Assembly (NCBI RefSeq): GCF_900100955.1
Contig: NZ_FNCC01000023.1
Coordinates: 22,162-86,161, forward strand
Direction of reading: 5' to 3'
Source of the DNA: Lentzea fradiae
GTDB taxonomy: Bacteria; Actinomycetota; Actinomycetes; Mycobacteriales; Pseudonocardiaceae
DNA length: 64,000 nucleotides
The notes beneath the pieces are model-generated. The model did no database searches. It was given only the letters and a program-made list of their open reading frames with translations, and was not told the DNA's origin. Each line of letters starts with the position of its first letter. Within the stretch, counting starts at the first letter, position 1. This document shows, piece by piece, positions 38,661 to 47,037 of the stretch. Position numbers and translations under genes: made by a program.

Positions 38661-38853
38661 TCGTGGTGTTCTGCTGGCCGACTTCCGCACTCGTTCGCTC
38701 CGCCCGAACGAAACAGTCGCGGCCCGAGCACGAACTCCGGGCTTCCGCCACCGGACCGCCGCGTGCGCTCACTCTCGTGGGCGTGGCCTGCATCGAGCGT
38801 CCACACAAGAAATCCACCCCGCCTGCCGCCGCGTACTCGCCTCAGGAGGTCTC

Positions 38854-41229
38854 TTGTCCACGTCCTCGTTCCCCGCAGCGCGGCGGCGAACGGCTCTCGC
38901 CACCGTCGCGGTGGTGGTGGCCGCCGCGGTCGTCACCGCTCCCCCGGCCTCGGCCGCCACGACCACGCTGCACGCGTCCCCTTCCGGCACCGGGACCGCT
39001 TGCACCGCAACCGATCCGTGCTCGCTGCCGGCCGCGCAGTCCGCCGTGAGATCCCGCGCCGGCACGATGTCCGGCGACATCGTCGTGGAGCTCGCCGACG
39101 GGGTCTACCGGCTCTCGCAGCCGTTCCGGCTCACCGCGGCGGACTCGGGCACCAACGGCTACCGCGTGCTGTGGCAGGCGGCCGCATCCGCTCGTCCTGT
39201 CATCAGCGGCGCCAAAGCCGTCACGGGCTGGACGGTCGCCGACTCCGGCAGGAACATCTGGCGGGCGAACGTCGGTGCCGGTCTCGACAGCCGTCAGCTC
39301 TACGTCGACGGCACGATCGCCACCCGCGCGCGCACGCAGGTGAACCGGTCCGACTTCACCTTCACCGACACCGGCATGCGCTTCTCCAACAGCGCGTTGA
39401 GCTACCTGAACGGCGTGGCGAACCAGAACCGGGTCGAGGTGGAGAGCGTCAACTCCTTCACCGACCGGTACTCGCCGGTGCAGAGCATCAGCGGCAACTT
39501 CCTGACGATGCAGCAGCCCGCGTGGAACAACAACACGTTCGGCTACGACACGCTCAACAACCCGTTCCGCGCCGGTCCGCTCTACCTGGTGAACGCGTAC
39601 GAGTTCCTGGACTCGGCGGGCGAGTGGTACCTCAACCCCGGCACCGGCGTCCTGTACTACATCCCCCGCTCCGGGCAGAACATGAACAACGTCAGCGTCG
39701 AACTGCCGACGTTGCAGTCGCTGGTCAACGTCGGGGGCACCTACGACGCGCCCGCGCACGACATCTCGTTCAGCGGCATCACCTTCACCGGCACGTCGTG
39801 GCTCGGCCCCAGCGGCAACCAGGGGTACGCCGACCAGCAGACCGGCGCCTACATCGCCGGTAACTGGAACTGGCCGGCCGACCGGTTGAACTCGTGCCGC
39901 AGCGGCTGCCCGGCGTTCGAGGCGGTCCGGCCGCACTGGTCGCAGATGCCCGCCGCCGTCCAGATCTCCGCGGCCAGCCGCGTCACCTTCACCGACTCCC
40001 GCTTCGTCAACCTCGGGCAGACCGCGATCGGCATCGGCAACGACGCGAACGCGCATGCCAGCGGCGTCGGCTTGGGCGCGTCCGGCATCACGATCACGCG
40101 TTCGGAGATCGCCCAGAACTCGGCGGGCGGCGTCGTGGTCGGCGGTGTGCGCGCCGATGCTCACCACCCGAGCGATCAACGGATGGTCAACCGGGACATC
40201 ACGATCAGCTACAACCGCGTCCACGACCTCGGGATCGAGTACCGGGGCATCGTGTCGGTGCTCAACACCTACGTCACCAATGCGACGGTGGCCCACAACG
40301 AGGTCTACAACCTTCCGTACTCCGGCATCTCCCTCGGCTACGGCTGGGGTGCCAACGACGCGGGCGGCAGCGACCACTACGCGGGCCGGGGTCTGTACAA
40401 CTATCAGCCCCGGTACTCCACCCCCACCACCGCGTCCGGCAACAAGCTGCTGAACAACTACGTCCACGACGTGATGCAGCAGATGACCGACGGCGGGTGC
40501 GTCTACACGCTGGGCTGGAACCCGAACGCGGAGATCAGCGGCAACTACTGCTTGCGCACCAACGGGTTCTTCGGCCTGTACTTCGACGAGGGCTCCAAGT
40601 ACTACCGCGCGACCGGCAACGTCTTCTCCGCCACCGGAACCTGGGCCACCGCCAACTACTACGGCGGCGAGAACATGGGCAACTGGACGCTCACCGGCAA
40701 CTGGTCGAGCAACGGCAGCAGCAACATCTCCAACGGCGACCGGGGCAACGTGGTGAACGGCAACGTCGTCGTCTCCGGTGGTGCCTGGCCTGCCGGTGCC
40801 CAGGCGGTGATGGCCGGCGCCGGGCCGGGCGGCGGCGGTGAGGGCGGGCGCGAGAACGTCACGGTCGTCGGCACCCAGTCGGGCCGTTGCCTCGACGTCG
40901 CCACCACCGCCAACAACAGTGCCGCGAGGCTGTGGGACTGCGGCGGCGCGAACCAGCGGTGGAACTACACCTCCGCCCGGCAGTTCACGATCGGCGGCAA
41001 GTGCCTCGACGCCTCGGGCGGCGGTACCGCCAATGGCACCGCGGCGATCCTCTGGGACTGCCACGGCGGTCTGAACCAGCAGTGGACCGTCAACGCCGAC
41101 GGCAGCATCACCGGCGCGCAGTCCGGGCTGTGCCTCGACGCCAGCGGCAACGGGACGGCCAACGGCACGCCGGTCGTGCTCTGGGCGTGCCACGGGCGCG
41201 CGAACCAGCAGTGGAGCCTGCGCGGGTGA
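38854..41229 (+). CDS. Secreted right-handed parallel beta-helix protein with C-terminal ricin lectin (GH141-like)
   Basis: A 791-aa exported protein. The signal peptide has an ARRRTALATVAVVV core and cleavage after PPASAA. The body shows the layout of GH141-type carbohydrate enzymes: DIVVELADGVYRLSQPFRLT, ARPVISGAKAVTGW, then many beta-helix rungs rich in NN and N-x-V. Residues from about 665 form a ricin-type beta-trefoil with three QxW repeats (NQRWNY, NQQWTV, NQQWSL). GH141 includes alpha-L-fucosidase and xylanase activities; the exact substrate is not certain. It starts at TTG 38854, behind CAGGAGGTCTC. It is divergent from the GntR gene and leads the pectin locus. Confidence 0.85.
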   Translation: MSTSSFPAARRRTALATVAVVVAAAVVTAPPASAATTTLHASPSGTGTACTATDPCSLPAAQSAVRSRAGTMSGDIVVELADGVYRLSQPFRLTAADSGTNGYRVLWQAAASARPVISGAKAVTGWTVADSGRNIWRANVGAGLDSRQLYVDGTIATRARTQVNRSDFTFTDTGMRFSNSALSYLNGVANQNRVEVESVNSFTDRYSPVQSISGNFLTMQQPAWNNNTFGYDTLNNPFRAGPLYLVNAYEFLDSAGEWYLNPGTGVLYYIPRSGQNMNNVSVELPTLQSLVNVGGTYDAPAHDISFSGITFTGTSWLGPSGNQGYADQQTGAYIAGNWNWPADRLNSCRSGCPAFEAVRPHWSQMPAAVQISAASRVTFTDSRFVNLGQTAIGIGNDANAHASGVGLGASGITITRSEIAQNSAGGVVVGGVRADAHHPSDQRMVNRDITISYNRVHDLGIEYRGIVSVLNTYVTNATVAHNEVYNLPYSGISLGYGWGANDAGGSDHYAGRGLYNYQPRYSTPTTASGNKLLNNYVHDVMQQMTDGGCVYTLGWNPNAEISGNYCLRTNGFFGLYFDEGSKYYRATGNVFSATGTWATANYYGGENMGNWTLTGNWSSNGSSNISNGDRGNVVNGNVVVSGGAWPAGAQAVMAGAGPGGGGEGGRENVTVVGTQSGRCLDVATTANNSAARLWDCGGANQRWNYTSARQFTIGGKCLDASGGGTANGTAAILWDCHGGLNQQWTVNADGSITGAQSGLCLDASGNGTANGTPVVLWACHGRANQQWSLRG

Positions 41230-41261
41230 GGCGAGCGCAGCGTTGCTCCACGAAGCTGGAG

Positions 41262-41275
41262 TGTTAACGCTAACT
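41262..41275. promoter_or_regulatory. LacI-type operator upstream of the GH95 gene
   Basis: TGTTAACGCTAACT lacks only the final A of the near-perfect actinobacterial LacI-family operator TGTTAACGCTAACA. It sits in the 300-bp gene-free stretch 41230-41529, otherwise without recognisable features, ahead of the GH95-esterase-GH2-GH43 gene run. No LacI gene is in the window, so the repressor would act from elsewhere. Confidence 0.55.
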
Positions 41276-41529
41276 TTAGCCTGCGCCTGATTTCTTCGAC
41301 TAATTTTCGACGGCGTTCGAACCGTTCGACGTGCTGAAATAGCGCTATTAACCCGCCTACGTCCTCCATGCAGCTCAATTCTCCACGCAACCCCGTTCGC
41401 CTTCTTGTGAGCGTGAACACAGAGCTGCGACACTCCTGGACGGCGCGCTCGCAGTCGTGTGTGGATCGCTCCTCGTGGCCGACGACCGCCAGGGGTGCCT
41501 CAGCGACCGAGAACCACTGGAGGACCGAC

Positions 41530-44376
41530 ATGTCCGACCTGAACCGCCGGCAGCTCATGAAGCTGGGCGCGGGAGTGGCGCTGACACGGGCGGGGTGGAC
41601 GGCCACCGGTACCTCCTCGGCGGCGCCCGAGGAGGTGCGGGCGGCGAACGACCTCGCGCTCTGGTACGACCGCCCGGCGGGCAGCGACTGGCTGCGCGCG
41701 CTGCCGGTGGGCAACGGGCGGCTCGGGGCGATGGTGTTCGGCAACACCGACACCGAACGCTTGCAGCTCAACGAGGACACGGTCTGGGCAGGGGGCCCGC
41801 ACGACTACAGCAACCCGCGGGGTGCCGGGTCCCTGGCCCAGATCCGGCAGCTCGTGTTCTCGAACCAGTGGACGCAGGCGCAGTCGCTGATCGACCAGAC
41901 GATGCTGGGCAGTCCGGCCGGGCAGCTCGCCTACCAGCCGGTGGGCGAGCTGAGGCTGGCGCTGCCGTCGGGGAGCGCGACCGGGTACCAGCGCACGCTC
42001 GACCTCACGACGGCGACGACCGCGGTCGGCTACGCGATCGGCAACGTGCGCCACCGGCGGGAGGTGTTCGCCAGCGCGCCGGACCAGGTGATCGTCCTGC
42101 GCCTCACCGCGGACACATCGGGCGCGATCTCGTTCACGGCGTCGTTCGGCTCGCCCCAGCGCACGACGACGTCCAGCCCGGACGCCACGACGATCGCGCT
42201 GGACGGGATTTCCGGTACCCAGCGCGGAATCGCGGGCACGGTGCGGTTCCTCGCGCTGGCCAGGGCGGTGGCCGAAGGCGGCACCGTCACCAGCTCGGCG
42301 GGGACGTTGCGGGTGAGCGGCGCCACGGCGGTGACGGTGCTGATCTCCATCGGCACCGGCTACGTCGACTTCCGGACGGTCAACGGCGACTACCAGGGCA
42401 TCGCCCGCAGCCGCCTGAACGCCGCTCAGGGCCTCTCCTTCGACGCGCTGAGGGCCCGGCACGTCGCCGACCACCAGGCGTTGTTCGGGCGCGTGACGCT
42501 CGACCTGGGGCGGACGGCGGCGGCCGACCAGCCGACCGACGTCCGCATCGCCCGGCACGCGAGCACCGCCGACCCGCAGTTCGCCGCGCTGCTCTTCCAG
42601 TACGGGCGTTACCTGCTGATCTCGTCGTCGCGGCCCGGCACGCAACCGGCGAACCTGCAAGGCATCTGGAACGACCAGATGGCGCCGGCGTGGGACTCGA
42701 AGTACACGATCAACGCCAACCTGCCGATGAACTACTGGCCCGCCGACACCACGAACCTCGGCGAGTGCCTCCAGCCCGTGTTCCGCATGATCAGCGATCT
42801 GACGATCACCGGCGCGCGCACCGCCCAGGTGCAGTACGGCGCGCGCGGCTGGGTCACCCACCACAACACCGACGCCTGGCGCGGGTCGTCGGTCGTCGAC
42901 TTCGCGGCGGCGGGCATGTGGCAGACGGGTGGGGCGTGGCTCTCCACGCTGATCTGGGAGCACTACCGGTTCACCGGTGACGTGGACTTCCTGCGCACGT
43001 ACTACCCGGCGCTCAAGGGATGCGCGCAGTTCTTCCTCGACACGCTCGTCACCGAGCCGAACCTCGGTCACCTCGTCACCAACCCGTCGAACTCACCGGA
43101 GCTCAACCACCACGCCAACGCATCGGTGTGCGCCGGGCCCACGATGGACATGCAGATCCTGCGAGACCTCTTCGATGGCTGTGCGAGTGCGTCCGAGGTG
43201 CTCGGCGTCGACTCCGACTTCCGCGCGCAGGTGCGGTCAGCGCGCCAGCGGCTGGCCCCGACGAGGATCGGGTCGCGCGGCAACGTGATGGAGTGGCTCC
43301 ACGACTGGGTGGAGACCGAACCGGACCACCGGCACGTCTCACACCTGTACGGCCTGCACCCGAGCAACCAGATCACCAAGCGCGGCACGCCCGCGTTGCA
43401 CACCGCCGCGCGCCGCACGCTGGAGCTGCGCGGTGACGCGGGCACCGGGTGGTCACTCGCCTGGAAGATCAACTACTGGGCGCGGCTGGAGGAGGGTTCG
43501 CGGGCGCACGACCTGCTGCGCTCGCTGGTGACGACCGACCGCCTCGCGCCGAACATGTTCGACCTGCACCCGCCGTTCCAGATCGACGGCAACTTCGGCG
43601 CGACCTCCGGCATCGCGGAAATGCTGCTGCACAGCCACAACGGCGAACTGCACGTCCTGCCCGCCCTGCCACCGGCCTGGTCGGCGGGCAGCGTCACGGG
43701 GCTGCGCGGGCGCGGCGGCTACACGGTCGGCGCGACCTGGGCGGCCGATGGCGCGGTCACGCTGTCCGTCACCGCGGACAGGGACGGCGCGGTCCGCATC
43801 CGCAACCGGATCTTCATCGGTACCTTCGAGCTGCGCGACACGACCACCGGCGCCGCGGTCCAAGCCATGAAACCCGAAGCCGACGTCGTGGAGTTCACCG
43901 TCCAAAGCGGACACACCTACCGCGCGACCGGCCAGAGCACCGGCACGGGGGTGCAGCCCGGCGTGCCCTACCGGCTCGTCGCGCGGCACAGCGGGAAGTA
44001 CGCCGACATCAGCGGTGTGTCCACGGCGCCCGGTGCGCTGCTGCAGCAGTGGTCCCCGACCGGCGGGCTCAACCAGCAGTTCGACTTCCTCGACTCCGGC
44101 GGCGGGCACTACCGCGTCCGCGCCCGGCACAGCGGCCTGGTGCTCCAGGTCGCGGGCTCGGCCGCGGGCGCCGAGGTGACCCAGCAGACGGACACCGGTG
44201 CCACGTCCCAGCAGTGGCGCGTGACCGACCACGGCGGCGGAGTCGTCAGCCTGGTCAACCGGCTGAGCGGCCTCGCCCTCGACGTGTGGGAGGCGTCGGC
44301 CGCCGACGGCGCCCGGATCTCCCAGTGGACCCCCACAGGGGCCGAGAACCAGCGGTTCCAACTCCAACCAGCGTGA
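41530..44376 (+). CDS. Secreted GH95 alpha-L-fucosidase/galactosidase with C-terminal ricin-like module
   Basis: A 948-aa enzyme with a Tat signal (NRRQLMKLGAG) at the N-terminus. GH95 marks are LALWYDRPAGSDWLRALPVGNGR, LQLNEDTVWAGGPHDY, NLPMNYWPADTTNL and HLYGLHPSNQI. The catalytic core ends near residue 800. The last 140 residues form a ricin-like trefoil (YRLVARHSGKYADISG, QQWSPTGGLNQQFDF, SGLALDVWEAS) very similar to the one on the GH2 enzyme downstream. GH95 enzymes remove alpha-1,2-L-fucose or L-galactose from plant glycans. ATG 41530 follows CTGGAGGACC; the longer frame from 41368 crosses the promoter. It is first in the gene run behind the LacI-type operator. Confidence 0.92.
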   Translation: MSDLNRRQLMKLGAGVALTRAGWTATGTSSAAPEEVRAANDLALWYDRPAGSDWLRALPVGNGRLGAMVFGNTDTERLQLNEDTVWAGGPHDYSNPRGAGSLAQIRQLVFSNQWTQAQSLIDQTMLGSPAGQLAYQPVGELRLALPSGSATGYQRTLDLTTATTAVGYAIGNVRHRREVFASAPDQVIVLRLTADTSGAISFTASFGSPQRTTTSSPDATTIALDGISGTQRGIAGTVRFLALARAVAEGGTVTSSAGTLRVSGATAVTVLISIGTGYVDFRTVNGDYQGIARSRLNAAQGLSFDALRARHVADHQALFGRVTLDLGRTAAADQPTDVRIARHASTADPQFAALLFQYGRYLLISSSRPGTQPANLQGIWNDQMAPAWDSKYTINANLPMNYWPADTTNLGECLQPVFRMISDLTITGARTAQVQYGARGWVTHHNTDAWRGSSVVDFAAAGMWQTGGAWLSTLIWEHYRFTGDVDFLRTYYPALKGCAQFFLDTLVTEPNLGHLVTNPSNSPELNHHANASVCAGPTMDMQILRDLFDGCASASEVLGVDSDFRAQVRSARQRLAPTRIGSRGNVMEWLHDWVETEPDHRHVSHLYGLHPSNQITKRGTPALHTAARRTLELRGDAGTGWSLAWKINYWARLEEGSRAHDLLRSLVTTDRLAPNMFDLHPPFQIDGNFGATSGIAEMLLHSHNGELHVLPALPPAWSAGSVTGLRGRGGYTVGATWAADGAVTLSVTADRDGAVRIRNRIFIGTFELRDTTTGAAVQAMKPEADVVEFTVQSGHTYRATGQSTGTGVQPGVPYRLVARHSGKYADISGVSTAPGALLQQWSPTGGLNQQFDFLDSGGGHYRVRARHSGLVLQVAGSAAGAEVTQQTDTGATSQQWRVTDHGGGVVSLVNRLSGLALDVWEASAADGARISQWTPTGAENQRFQLQPA

Positions 44377-44394
44377 CGAACCGGAGGAACAACG

Positions 44395-44433
44395 ATGTTC
44401 CAGCACAAGAAATTTCGCCATGTCCCGGCGTAG
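44395..44433 (+). CDS. Possible 12-codon leader peptide overlapping the esterase start
   Basis: ATG 44395 has the good ribosome site CCGGAGGAACAACG and opens a 12-codon frame (MFQHKKFRHVPA) ending in TAG at 44431. The esterase ATG (44420) lies inside it in another frame and has no ribosome site of its own. This suggests translation by reinitiation from the small frame, or a one-base sequence error near the esterase start. Confidence 0.4.
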   Translation: MFQHKKFRHVPA

Positions 44434-45700
44434 GGCCGTGCTCGCCACGGCGGTCGCGAGTGCCGTGGTCTTCCTGGGCGCGGCGGGAATCGCCCTCGGC
44501 GGCACCACATCGGATCAGGCCGGCGCGCTGGCGGGCACAGCCGGGTGCGGCAAGGCACCCGCGCTCACGAGCGGCCAGCACACCATCACCAGCGGCGGGC
44601 AGAACCGCACGTACATCCTGCGACTGCCGTCCGGCTACGACGCCAACCGCCAGTACCGGCTGTTCGTCGGTCTGCACTGGCGCGGCGGCACCGCGAACGA
44701 CGTCGACTCCGGTGGCAGCGACGGCTACAACTGGTCCTATTACGGCTTGCGCCGGCTCTCCGACACCGCGGGCAACGGCACGATCTTCGTCGCACCGCAG
44801 GGCAACGGCAACGGCTGGGCCAACCCCGGCGGGCAGGACCTGACGTTCATCGACGACCTGGTCCGGTTGCTGGACAACAGCCTGTGCGTCGACACGGCCC
44901 AGCGCTACGCCGGTGGCTTCAGCTACGGCGGTGGCATGTCCTACGCGATCGCGTGCGCCCGCGCCAAGGTGTTCCGCGCGGTCGTCGTCTACTCGGGCGC
45001 CGAGCTCAGCGGGTGCAGCGGCGGCAGCGACCCCATCGCCTACCTGGGCATCCACGGCATCAGCGACAATGTCCTGGGCATCGGCCTCGGCCGCGGTCTG
45101 CGGGACAGGTTCGTCCGCAACAACGGCTGCACGCCGCAGAACGCGCCGGAGCCGCGGGCCGGCAGCCGGACGCACATCGTCACGGCCTACAGCGGCTGCC
45201 GCGCCGGCTACCCGGTGGTGTGGGCGGCGTTCGACGGCGGCCACACTCCGGGCCCGATCGACTCGGGCGGCGAAGGCTGGCGCACCTGGACCTCCGGTGA
45301 GGCGTGGAAGTTCATCAGCCAGTTCGACGGTGGTCCCGGCCCAACGACGACCACGACGACGACCTCGACCCCTCCCGGCGGTGCGGAGTGCAGGGTCGGC
45401 GCCGTGATCAACGCCTGGAACAACGGCCTGACCTCGAACATCACCATCACGAACACGGGCTCCACGCCGATCAGCGGCTGGTCGCTGGCCTTCACCCTGC
45501 CCGGTGGCCAGTCCATCACGTCCGGCTGGGGCACCACGTACTCCCCCGCCTCCGGCCAGGTGACGGCCAGGAACGTGTCCTACAACGCCGACATCGCGCC
45601 GAACGCGTCCATCACGGTCGGATTCCAGGCGAACCACACCGGTGACGCCTCCGCGCCGGCCTCGTTCGCCCTCAACGGCAAGACCTGCGCAGCAGCCTGA
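44420..45700 (+). CDS. Secreted CE1/PHB-depolymerase-like esterase with CBM2
   Basis: A 426-aa exported protein. The signal peptide is MSRRRAVLATAVASAVVFLG. The alpha/beta-hydrolase domain begins AGTAGCGKAP, has the nucleophile elbow GGFSYGGGMS and the His in AAFDGGHTPGP. A Thr-rich linker (PTTTTTTTSTPP) leads to a cellulose-binding CBM2 of about 100 residues (CRVGAVINAWNNGLTSNI and GWSLAFTLPGGQ). Such enzymes are feruloyl or acetyl-xylan esterases or PHB depolymerases; in this locus a feruloyl esterase acting on pectin or arabinan is likely (inference). It is a paralogue of the next gene with a different accessory module. The ribosome site belongs to a 12-codon leader frame. Confidence 0.88.
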   Translation: MSRRRAVLATAVASAVVFLGAAGIALGGTTSDQAGALAGTAGCGKAPALTSGQHTITSGGQNRTYILRLPSGYDANRQYRLFVGLHWRGGTANDVDSGGSDGYNWSYYGLRRLSDTAGNGTIFVAPQGNGNGWANPGGQDLTFIDDLVRLLDNSLCVDTAQRYAGGFSYGGGMSYAIACARAKVFRAVVVYSGAELSGCSGGSDPIAYLGIHGISDNVLGIGLGRGLRDRFVRNNGCTPQNAPEPRAGSRTHIVTAYSGCRAGYPVVWAAFDGGHTPGPIDSGGEGWRTWTSGEAWKFISQFDGGPGPTTTTTTTSTPPGGAECRVGAVINAWNNGLTSNITITNTGSTPISGWSLAFTLPGGQSITSGWGTTYSPASGQVTARNVSYNADIAPNASITVGFQANHTGDASAPASFALNGKTCAAA

Positions 45701-45716
45701 CCACGGAGGAAAACTG

Positions 45717-46997
45717 ATGCGACGCAACACCATCCAACGACGGGCGTGGTCGCTGATCGCGGCGGCCGCGCTGGTCCTCTCCGGTGCCGTTGCCGGTGCC
45801 GCCCAAGCCGACCCGGCCGTGCTCGCGGGCACCGCCGGCTGCGGCAAGGCCCCCACGCTGCGCAACGGCGACCAGACCATCCAGAGCGGCGGCAAGAGCC
45901 GCTCGTTCATCCTGAGCATCCCGGACGACTACGACAACACCCGCCAGTACCGGCTGGTCTTCGGGTTCCACTGGCTCGGAGGCACGGCCGGCCAGGTGGC
46001 GGGCGGCGGCAGCGACGGTGACGTCTACGCCCACTACGGCCTGCGGCGGCTGGCGAACAACTCGACGATCTTCGTCGCGCCACAGGGGCTGAACAACGGC
46101 TGGGGCAACTCCGGCGGCGAGGCCGTCCGGTTCGTCGACGACATGCTCAGCCGCATCGAGAACGACCTCTGCGTCGACACCACGCAGCGCTTCTCGCTCG
46201 GCTTCAGCTACGGCGGCGCGATGAGCATCTCGCTCGCCTGCTCCCGACCGGCGGTGTTCCGCGCCATCGTCGCGATCGCCTCACCCGGTGAGATCAGCGG
46301 ATGTGACGGCGGCACGGCTCCCGTCGCGTTCATGGGCATCCACGGCATCAGCGACAACATCGGGTCGGGCCGGAGCCAGCGCGACCGCTGGGTCCGCAAC
46401 AACGGCTGCACCGCGCAGAACGCCCCGGAACCCGCGCGGGGCAGCAACACGCACATCACCACGACCTACTCGGGCTGCCGCAGCGGGTACCCGGTGGTGT
46501 GGGCACCGTTCGACGGCGGTCACCAGCAGGGACCGGTGGACGGGTGCGCCGGGTGCGAGAGCGGTGCCCGCAGCTGGGTCAAGACCGAGGTGTGGAAGTT
46601 CTTCACCGGTGACACGACTCCCGGCCCCACCACGTTCCGGTTGCGCGGCGAGTCCTCCGGCCGCTGCCTCGACGTGTCCGGCGCCGCCACGGCCAACGGG
46701 TCCCAGCTGATCACCTGGGACTGCCACGGCAACCCCAACCAGCAGTTCACCCGGAACGGTCAGGCGTTGCAGGTGGTCGGCAAGTGCCTCGACGTGCCCA
46801 CCGGCGCCGGTTCCGGCGCCAGGGTGCAGATCTGGGACTGCCACGGCGGCACCAACCAGAGCTGGACCCTCGACGGCGGGACCGTCACGAGCGTCCACAC
46901 CGGACTGTGCCTCACCTCCGGTGGCACGGCCAACGGCGCGGCCGTCACCGTGGCGACCTGCCGGGGCAGCGCCGACCAGCGCTGGGCCACCGCCTGA
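45717..46997 (+). CDS. Secreted CE1/PHB-depolymerase-like esterase with ricin lectin domain
   Basis: A 426-aa paralogue of the preceding esterase. The signal peptide is RRAWSLIAAAALVLSGAVAG. The catalytic domain starts LAGTAGCGKAPTL, with nucleophile GFSYGGAMS and FDGGHQQGP at the His. After a short linker a ricin-type trefoil follows from about residue 305 (FRLRGESSGRCLDVSG, then NPNQQFT, TNQSWTL and DQRWATA). It therefore has the same enzyme as its neighbour but a different sugar-binding module. ATG 45717 follows ACGGAGGAAAACTG; the gene starts 16 bp after the first esterase. Function as for the first copy; substrates may differ through the lectin. Confidence 0.88.
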   Translation: MRRNTIQRRAWSLIAAAALVLSGAVAGAAQADPAVLAGTAGCGKAPTLRNGDQTIQSGGKSRSFILSIPDDYDNTRQYRLVFGFHWLGGTAGQVAGGGSDGDVYAHYGLRRLANNSTIFVAPQGLNNGWGNSGGEAVRFVDDMLSRIENDLCVDTTQRFSLGFSYGGAMSISLACSRPAVFRAIVAIASPGEISGCDGGTAPVAFMGIHGISDNIGSGRSQRDRWVRNNGCTAQNAPEPARGSNTHITTTYSGCRSGYPVVWAPFDGGHQQGPVDGCAGCESGARSWVKTEVWKFFTGDTTPGPTTFRLRGESSGRCLDVSGAATANGSQLITWDCHGNPNQQFTRNGQALQVVGKCLDVPTGAGSGARVQIWDCHGGTNQSWTLDGGTVTSVHTGLCLTSGGTANGAAVTVATCRGSADQRWATA

Positions 46998-47037
46998 CGC
47001 CACCCCTCCTGCCGACCGGCGAAAGCCAGGAGAAACC

